Positions 6,683 to 11,475 of a stretch of DNA of 11,475 nucleotides are shown here, piece by piece (the first letter of the stretch is position 1; each line of letters starts with the position of its first letter). Source of the DNA: Desulfobacca_B sp046538075 (lineage in GTDB: Bacteria; Desulfobacterota; Desulfobaccia; Desulfobaccales; Desulfobaccaceae); assembly GCA_046538075.1 (NCBI GenBank), contig JBKHJN010000057.1:1-11475 (forward strand). Direction: 5' to 3'. The notes under the pieces were generated by a model. It was not told the DNA's origin and searched no databases. It was given only the letters and a program-made list of their open reading frames with translations. The translations under genes and the position numbers were made by a program.

Positions 6683-7851
6683 TGGGAAAAACGGCCTGGA
6701 CCCGATCCCATCTCTTCCAGTGGTTGATCCTGGAACGGTATGTGGCCCGGGAATTTATCAAGCTCTTTCTGCTGACCCTGGTAACCCTGGTGAGCGTCTA
6801 TCTGATCGGGGCCTTTTCGGAGAAGATCGGCCGTCTGGTCCAGGCTCAATTGGATTTTATCTCCATACTTGGTTATTTTAGTGCCCGGTTGCCCGAGGCT
6901 ATCGGCCAGGTGTTGCCTGCCGCGGTGCTGCTGGCGGTGATGATTACTCTGGGCCTGCTGGCCCGTAACAATGAAACCATCGCCATCCGGACCTGTGGCA
7001 TCAATGTCTTCTGCCTGATCCGACCGCTATTGGTTCTAACCGCGGTTCTCAGCCTGATCCTATTAATCTTCAACTTCTACCTCATCCCTTGGGGCCAGCA
7101 TCAACTGACGGCTATTTGGGAAACTAAGGTGGAGAAAAAGCCGCCCCGCAGTCTGATCAATATGGAGCGCTTCTGGTATAAGGGGGACCGGGCCATATTT
7201 AATATCCTCATGTTCCGTAAGGATACCCGGACTCTGGAAGGAGTCAAGATCTATCTTTTTGACCAACAGTTTCGGTTGGTGCAGTTGATTGCCGCCGAAC
7301 GGGCCCAATGGGATGGAAGCCAGTGGCATTTTTACCAGGGGATAAGTGAAACTTTTAGTCCGGCAGGCACGGTGGTTGGGGAAAGTTTTCAAGAAAAAGT
7401 CATTCCTCTGAGCGAAAAGCCCAAGGATTTTGCCGTAATCGATAAAAAAATTACTGAGATGGATTTTAACGAACTTTCCCGCTATATCGGTCGTCTGGAA
7501 CGCGACGGCTACGATCCCACGCCCTACCGCCTCGATCTGCAAAGACGGATGGCGCTGTCCTTGACCCCTTTGATCGTGACCCTGATCGGCGGAGGTCTGG
7601 CTCTTTTTAAAGAGAAGACTTATATCCCGGCGGTAATTGCCACCGGCATCGCGGTGGTTTTTGTTTACTGGCTCTCAATCGGGTTTTGCCTGTCTTTGGG
7701 TGAGGCCGGGCATTTACCAATATTCTGGGCGGCTTGGCTGCCCAACATTTTATTTTCTATTATAGGGCTGGCTTGGCTGATTAAAACCGGTTTATTAAGT
7801 CTGCCCAAGTCCTTATCCGGCTATAAAATTTCAGTCAACCATGGAGGATAG
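6682..7851 (+). CDS. lptG: LptF/LptG-family permease of the LPS exporter, most like LptG
   Basis: It is an inner-membrane subunit of the LptB2FG ABC transporter that extracts lipopolysaccharide and feeds it to the periplasmic bridge. At 389 residues it shows the family topology: ERYVAREF amphipathic start, membrane segments at about 26-46, 77-95 and 113-133, a periplasmic beta-jellyroll domain (about 160-250), then segments at about 293-309, 315-338 and 347-367. LLARNNETIAIRTCGIN (about 92-108) is the coupling-helix region that docks on LptB. LptG is preferred over LptF from the FxEKI and FWYKGD regions. The frame is open further upstream, but that would overlap nfo, so the ATG at 6682 is chosen. 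It has no ribosome site; a TTG near 6724 is another option. No lptF or lptB lies in the window. trpC follows after 72 bases. Confidence 0.88.
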   Translation: MGKTAWTRSHLFQWLILERYVAREFIKLFLLTLVTLVSVYLIGAFSEKIGRLVQAQLDFISILGYFSARLPEAIGQVLPAAVLLAVMITLGLLARNNETIAIRTCGINVFCLIRPLLVLTAVLSLILLIFNFYLIPWGQHQLTAIWETKVEKKPPRSLINMERFWYKGDRAIFNILMFRKDTRTLEGVKIYLFDQQFRLVQLIAAERAQWDGSQWHFYQGISETFSPAGTVVGESFQEKVIPLSEKPKDFAVIDKKITEMDFNELSRYIGRLERDGYDPTPYRLDLQRRMALSLTPLIVTLIGGGLALFKEKTYIPAVIATGIAVVFVYWLSIGFCLSLGEAGHLPIFWAAWLPNILFSIIGLAWLIKTGLLSLPKSLSGYKISVNHGG

Positions 7852-7923
7852 GCAGAAGCCCGAGGCCGGACATTATTAATCTAAGTCTAACTAAGACCAG
7901 CTTTAAAATTTTGGAAAGGTTTA

Positions 7924-8703
7924 ATGAATTTTTTACAGCGCATTGTCGCCCGCAAACTGGAGGAGACGGAAGGGCTGTTTGCCGCCGGGCGTCTGGAAGA
8001 TTTCCAGCAACTGATTGCCCAACGTTCATCGCCCCAAAGTTTAAAAGCCGCACTCGACCAGGCACCGGCTCCGGCTATTATTGCCGAAATCAAGAAGGCT
8101 TCGCCTTCCAAAGGAGTGCTGGCGGCCACCATCGATCCGGTGGCGCTGGCCCGCGCCTATGAGGCGCAAGGGGCGGCGGCCCTCTCGGTGCTGACTGAAC
8201 GGGTTTTTTTTCAGGGTAGCCCGGAACTGTTGGTAGAGCTACGGCTGGAAGTTAATCTGCCCATCCTGCGCAAGGATTTTATCCTGGAGCCGATCCAGGT
8301 CTATGAAAGTGCGGCCCTGGGAGCCGACGCCCTGTTATTGATCGTCGCCCTGCTGCCGCTGGGCGCCTTGCGGGCCTTGCTGCTGCTGACCCGAAGTTTG
8401 GGAATGGAAGCCCTGGTGGAGGTTCATACCAAGGCCGAACTGGATCAGGCCTTGGAAATTGGGGCGCGGCTCATCGGCATCAATCACCGCAATCTGCATA
8501 CCTTTGCGGTAGACATGGAACGGGCCCGGGAATTGGCCCCGCTTATTCCCCCCGAGATAACCGTGGTGGCCGCTTCCGGCCTGAAGAGCCGGGATGATCT
8601 GCAGCACTTAGAGGCCGCCGGTCTTCGGGCCTTTCTGATCGGCGAAGCCTTGGTGACCGCTGGCGATCCGGGGGCCAAGCTCAAAGAATTGATGGGGAAA
8701 TAG
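7924..8703 (+). CDS. trpC: Indole-3-glycerol-phosphate synthase
   Basis: This cytoplasmic TIM-barrel enzyme of tryptophan synthesis converts carboxyphenylamino-deoxyribulose phosphate to indole-3-glycerol phosphate with loss of CO2 and water. Active-site residues are all present: E55 and K57 in AEIKKASPSKG, K117 in LRKDFI, E166 in LVEVH, N187 in GINHRNL and S218 in AASGL. Its 259 residues are the normal length for a single-function enzyme, and trpF is a separate gene here. GGAAAGG at 7913-7919 lies four bases before the ATG. The 72-base gap after lptG shows no leader peptide with tryptophan codons and no attenuator hairpin, so its control is unclear. It is the first gene of a trpC-F-B-A run. 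Confidence 0.96.
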   Translation: MNFLQRIVARKLEETEGLFAAGRLEDFQQLIAQRSSPQSLKAALDQAPAPAIIAEIKKASPSKGVLAATIDPVALARAYEAQGAAALSVLTERVFFQGSPELLVELRLEVNLPILRKDFILEPIQVYESAALGADALLLIVALLPLGALRALLLLTRSLGMEALVEVHTKAELDQALEIGARLIGINHRNLHTFAVDMERARELAPLIPPEITVVAASGLKSRDDLQHLEAAGLRAFLIGEALVTAGDPGAKLKELMGK

Positions 8704-8717
8704 AACAACAGAAGACC

Positions 8718-9359
8718 ATGCTACGGGTTAAAATCTGCGGCATCACCAATCGGGCCGATGCCCAATTGGCCTGCGAGCTGGGCGCTCAGGCCCTGGGCTT
8801 TATTTTTTATCCGAAGAGCCCACGCGCCGTGGCCCCCCCAACCGCTCGGGACATCATCTCCCACCTGCCCCCTTTGGTGGTTAGCGTCGGGGTCTTTGTG
8901 AACGAAGAGCTGGCCACGGTCCGGGATTTGGCGAACCAGATCGGGCTGGATTGGCTGCAATTACACGGGGAGGAGCCGCCGGAGTACTTCCAGGCCTTGG
9001 GCCGCAATATCATCAAGGTCATCCCGGTTAAAGATGAAACCTCTCTGGAACCCATGGCCCGGTATCAGGGACGGGTGCGGGCCTTTCTGTTGGATACCTA
9101 TAAATCCGGTCAAAAGGGCGGCACCGGCCAGACCTTTGACTGGTCCCTGGCCGTGCGGGCCAAGACCTGGGGGCCGGTAATCCTGGCCGGAGGGCTGAAT
9201 CCGGAAAATGTCGCGGCCGCGGTCCAGGCCGTGCAGCCCCTGGCGGTGGATGTGGCCAGCGGCGTGGAGGCATCCCCTGGACGTAAAGATCCTGATAAAC
9301 TCAGGGCATTTTTTGAGGCCTTGAATAAAATTTGTAAAAATTTGAAAACTTTGATCTGA
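8718..9359 (+). CDS. trpF: Phosphoribosylanthranilate isomerase
   Basis: It isomerises phosphoribosylanthranilate to the substrate of TrpC, one step before it in the pathway. The general base and acid are C7 (KICGIT) and D126 (FLLDTY). The phosphate-binding loops appear as LAGGLNPENV (about 156-165) and DVASGVE (178-184), and YPKSPR (31-36) is present. The length of 213 is typical. The start is 14 bases after the trpC stop with a modest AGAAG ribosome site, consistent with one transcript. The last ten or so codons are AT-rich and lysine-rich (KICKNLKTLI), unlike the rest of the gene, and run into an AT-rich gap before trpB. Confidence 0.95.
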   Translation: MLRVKICGITNRADAQLACELGAQALGFIFYPKSPRAVAPPTARDIISHLPPLVVSVGVFVNEELATVRDLANQIGLDWLQLHGEEPPEYFQALGRNIIKVIPVKDETSLEPMARYQGRVRAFLLDTYKSGQKGGTGQTFDWSLAVRAKTWGPVILAGGLNPENVAAAVQAVQPLAVDVASGVEASPGRKDPDKLRAFFEALNKICKNLKTLI

Positions 9360-9387
9360 TTTTTCTCAAAACTCGAAACTAATCCAC

Positions 9388-9402
9388 GGAGGTTTTACTT
9401 TG
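9388..9402 (+). promoter_or_regulatory. Ribosome binding site fixing the TTG start of trpB
   Basis: GGAGG at 9388-9392 is seven bases from the TTG at 9400-9402. The translated N-terminus SPDRRGHFGPYGGRYVPETL begins the TrpB family block directly, and no ATG in this frame is suitably placed, so TTG is the likely start. Confidence 0.75.
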
Positions 9403-10578
9403 TCACCTGATCGACGGGGTCATTTCGGCCCTTACGGCGGCCGTTACGTGCCTGAAACTCTAATGCCGGCCTTACTGGAACTGGAGCAGGCCTATCGCCG
9501 CATCCGCCGGGAGCCGGAGTTTAAAAAGGAATTGGCGGCGTACTCCAAAGATTATGTCGGGCGGCCTTCGCCCCTCTATTATGCCCGGGATCTGACCAAG
9601 GCCCTGGGCAGCCCTCAGATCTATCTGAAGCGGGAGGATCTCAATCATACCGGGGCCCACAAAATCAACAATACCCTGGGGCAGGGCCTGCTGGCCCGGC
9701 GTATGGGCAAGAAACGGTTGATTGCCGAGACCGGGGCCGGCCAGCACGGGGTGGCCACCGCCACCATTGCCGCCCTGCTGGGGATGGAGTGCGACATCTA
9801 TATGGGCACCGAGGATATCCGCCGCCAGCGGCTCAATGTCATCCGCATGAAGCTTTTGGGGGCGCGGGTGATTCCGGTGGAATCGGGCAGCTGCACCCTG
9901 AAAGACGCCATGAATGAGGCCATCCGGGATTGGGTCACCAACGTCCGCCACACCCATTATGTCATCGGCTCGGTAGCCGGACCGCATCCCTATCCCATGT
10001 TGGTGCGGGATTTCCAAGCGGTTATCGGCCGGGAGACCAAGGCCCAACTGCGTCGAGTGGCGGGCCGACTGCCCGATTGCCTGGTGGCCTGTGTGGGCGG
10101 CGGCAGCAACGCCATGGGGTTATTCTACCCCTTTGTCAAGGACCCGGTGCGCTTTATCGGGGTGGAAGCCGCCGGCCATGGGGTGGAATCCGGCCATCAC
10201 GCTGCGACCCTGGTAGCGGGGACCGTTGGGGTGCTGCACGGCTCCCTGGGCTACCTGTTGCAAGATCCCTGGGGCAATATTCAGGAAGCCCATTCCCTGG
10301 CCCCCGGGCTGGACTATCCCGGAGTCGGACCGCAACACAGCCTGTTCAAAGATAGCGGCCGGGCCCAATACGTGGCGGTGACCGACGAAGAGGCCCTGGC
10401 CGGCTTTAAGCTGCTCTCGAAGACCGAGGGCATCTTACCGGCCCTGGAAAGCTCCCATGCGGTGGCCTATGTCCAGAAAGCGGCAGCCGAGTTCCGTCCG
10501 GAAGAAATTGTCGTGATCAACCTTTCCGGCCGGGGGGATAAAGACGTCGAGGCGGTGGCCGAAATCCTGGAAGTTTAA
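9400..10578 (+). CDS. trpB: Tryptophan synthase beta chain
   Basis: This PLP enzyme condenses indole with serine to give tryptophan, working in an alpha2-beta2 complex that channels indole from TrpA. The cofactor lysine is K88 in HTGAHKINN, the catalytic glutamate is E110 in AETGAGQHG, the phosphate loop is GGGSNAMG, and the pyridine-nitrogen serine lies in NLSGRGDKD near the C-terminus. The 392 residues are the standard length for TrpB1, and there is no N-terminal extension of the TrpB2 kind. The start is TTG. The gap to trpA is 63 bases and AT-rich, with a weak six-base inverted repeat (10577-10582 and 10595-10600) and no terminator T run. Confidence 0.97.
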   Translation: MSPDRRGHFGPYGGRYVPETLMPALLELEQAYRRIRREPEFKKELAAYSKDYVGRPSPLYYARDLTKALGSPQIYLKREDLNHTGAHKINNTLGQGLLARRMGKKRLIAETGAGQHGVATATIAALLGMECDIYMGTEDIRRQRLNVIRMKLLGARVIPVESGSCTLKDAMNEAIRDWVTNVRHTHYVIGSVAGPHPYPMLVRDFQAVIGRETKAQLRRVAGRLPDCLVACVGGGSNAMGLFYPFVKDPVRFIGVEAAGHGVESGHHAATLVAGTVGVLHGSLGYLLQDPWGNIQEAHSLAPGLDYPGVGPQHSLFKDSGRAQYVAVTDEEALAGFKLLSKTEGILPALESSHAVAYVQKAAAEFRPEEIVVINLSGRGDKDVEAVAEILEV

Positions 10579-10641
10579 TAAGAATTACCAGATACTTATT
10601 CGATCTAGCTGTCTTTATTGGATAATCATTATGGAGAGCGA

Positions 10642-11436
10642 ATGAAGTCTATTATCGCGATGTTTCGGCGCTTGGCTAACCAGGGTGAAACCGCCCTGAT
10701 TCCTTATATTACCGCGGGGGACCCGGATTTAGATACGACCTATGCCTTAGTCCTGGAAATGGCCCGCCGCGGGGCCGACCTGATTGAACTGGGCATCCCT
10801 TTTTCCGACCCATTGGCTGATGGGCCCACCATTCAGGCCGCCTGCCTCCGGGCCTTAAAACAGGGGGTGCATCTGGAGGATGTCCTGGCGTTGGTCGGCC
10901 GTCTCCGTCAGGAAACCGATATTCCTTTGGTATTAATGGGTTATTACAATCCGATCTTGCAATATGGATTGGAGCGGCTGGCCCAGGATGCGGCGCGGGT
11001 CGGGGTGAACGGCTTTATTATCCCAGATCTGCCCGGCGAACAGGCCCAGGCCTGGCGCGCCGCGGCCCTGAAGCATGGAGTGGCCCCGATCTTTCTGGCC
11101 GCCCCCACCAGCGGTCCGGAGCGCATCCGGACCATCGGCCAGCTGACCAGAGGGTTCCTGTATTACGTCAGCCTCACCGGCATTACCGGGGCCCGGACCG
11201 AACTGCCCCTGGACCTGATCGAGGCTTTAAAAGAGGTACGCGCTCTGGTTAAGTGCCCGGTAGCAGTAGGCTTTGGTATTTCGACCCCGGAGCAGGTGCG
11301 GCAACTGGCCCCTTATGTGGAGGGCATTGTGGTGGGGAGCGCCATTGTGCAGCGGGTGGCCCAGCTTCAGGGCGAGCAATTACTCAAAGAAATCGGCGAC
11401 TTTGTCGCGGCCCTGAAAGCGCCGCTGCGGGGATGA
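10642..11436 (+). CDS. trpA: Tryptophan synthase alpha chain
   Basis: It cleaves indole-3-glycerol phosphate to indole and glyceraldehyde phosphate, passing indole to TrpB. From the ATG at 10642 the catalytic residues are E49 and D60 in ELGIPFSDPLADGP, the same numbers as in the E. coli enzyme, which supports this start over an in-frame TTG 24 bases upstream. GGAGAG at 10633-10638 precedes it. The loop 6 region is SLTGITGAR, and phosphate binding is GFGIS and VGSAIV. The 264 residues are close to the usual 268. The gene ends in tandem TGA stops. It is the last gene of the trp run, and the 39 bases after it hold nothing I recognise. Confidence 0.96.
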   Translation: MKSIIAMFRRLANQGETALIPYITAGDPDLDTTYALVLEMARRGADLIELGIPFSDPLADGPTIQAACLRALKQGVHLEDVLALVGRLRQETDIPLVLMGYYNPILQYGLERLAQDAARVGVNGFIIPDLPGEQAQAWRAAALKHGVAPIFLAAPTSGPERIRTIGQLTRGFLYYVSLTGITGARTELPLDLIEALKEVRALVKCPVAVGFGISTPEQVRQLAPYVEGIVVGSAIVQRVAQLQGEQLLKEIGDFVAALKAPLRG

Positions 11437-11475
11437 TGACCCTAGTTAGCGGTTGATTTGGGGAGGGGGCAGGGA

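Noticed and set aside
7852..7923. trp leader peptide and attenuator
   Set aside because: No short frame with paired Trp codons and no competing hairpins; only a four-base stem is present.
10618..10641. Upstream TTG start for trpA
   Set aside because: The ATG at 10642 has its own GGAGAG and gives E49/D60 numbering equal to the E. coli enzyme.

Overview
The window reads as chromosomal DNA from a Gram-negative bacterium of moderately high GC content with AT-rich intergenic islands. An LptF/LptG-family lipopolysaccharide exporter subunit supports an outer membrane. The mix of a DUF4372-type IS4 transposase, a DnaJ/HspR-like pair, an FmdB zinc ribbon and the style of the trp genes fits an anaerobic deltaproteobacterium such as the Desulfobacca/Syntrophobacter area. 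That placement is inference from gene style only.

Layout. Bases 1 to about 1200 hold most of an IS4-family insertion sequence on the minus strand, running off the left edge. Its transposase is broken by a frameshift and by an in-frame stop. A non-coding AT-rich stretch follows. Then comes a plus-strand block: a GTG-started type I DnaJ co-chaperone, an HspR-like MerR-family regulator with its own AT-rich promoter, and a full-length ComEC/Rec2 DNA-uptake channel that overlaps the regulator by ATGA. A 54-residue FmdB-type zinc-ribbon gene, with a near-consensus promoter, converges on comEC. Endonuclease IV (nfo) follows on the minus strand. It is divergent from lptG across only 58 bases. From lptG onward everything is on the plus strand: trpC, trpF, trpB and trpA, ending 39 bases before the right edge. 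Those last bases contain nothing I can call.

How the genes work together. TrpC, TrpF, TrpB and TrpA are four enzymes of tryptophan synthesis from phosphoribosylanthranilate onward (TrpF, then TrpC, then TrpA/TrpB). The anthranilate steps (trpE, trpG, trpD) are not upstream of trpC here, so the pathway genes are split. DnaJ and the HspR-like protein form a plausible heat-shock pair. ComEC and Nfo act on DNA (uptake and abasic-site repair), and LptG serves envelope assembly.

The most notable observation is that the C-terminal metallo-beta-lactamase-like domain of ComEC keeps its fold-like sequence pattern and spacing but has lost every recognisable metal-binding residue. The other points are modest: a regulator translationally coupled to comEC, a perfect AT palindrome over the regulator's -10 box, an lptG without a neighbouring lptF, and a doubly damaged transposase. 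I see no CRISPR array, tRNA, rRNA, or clear new defence system.
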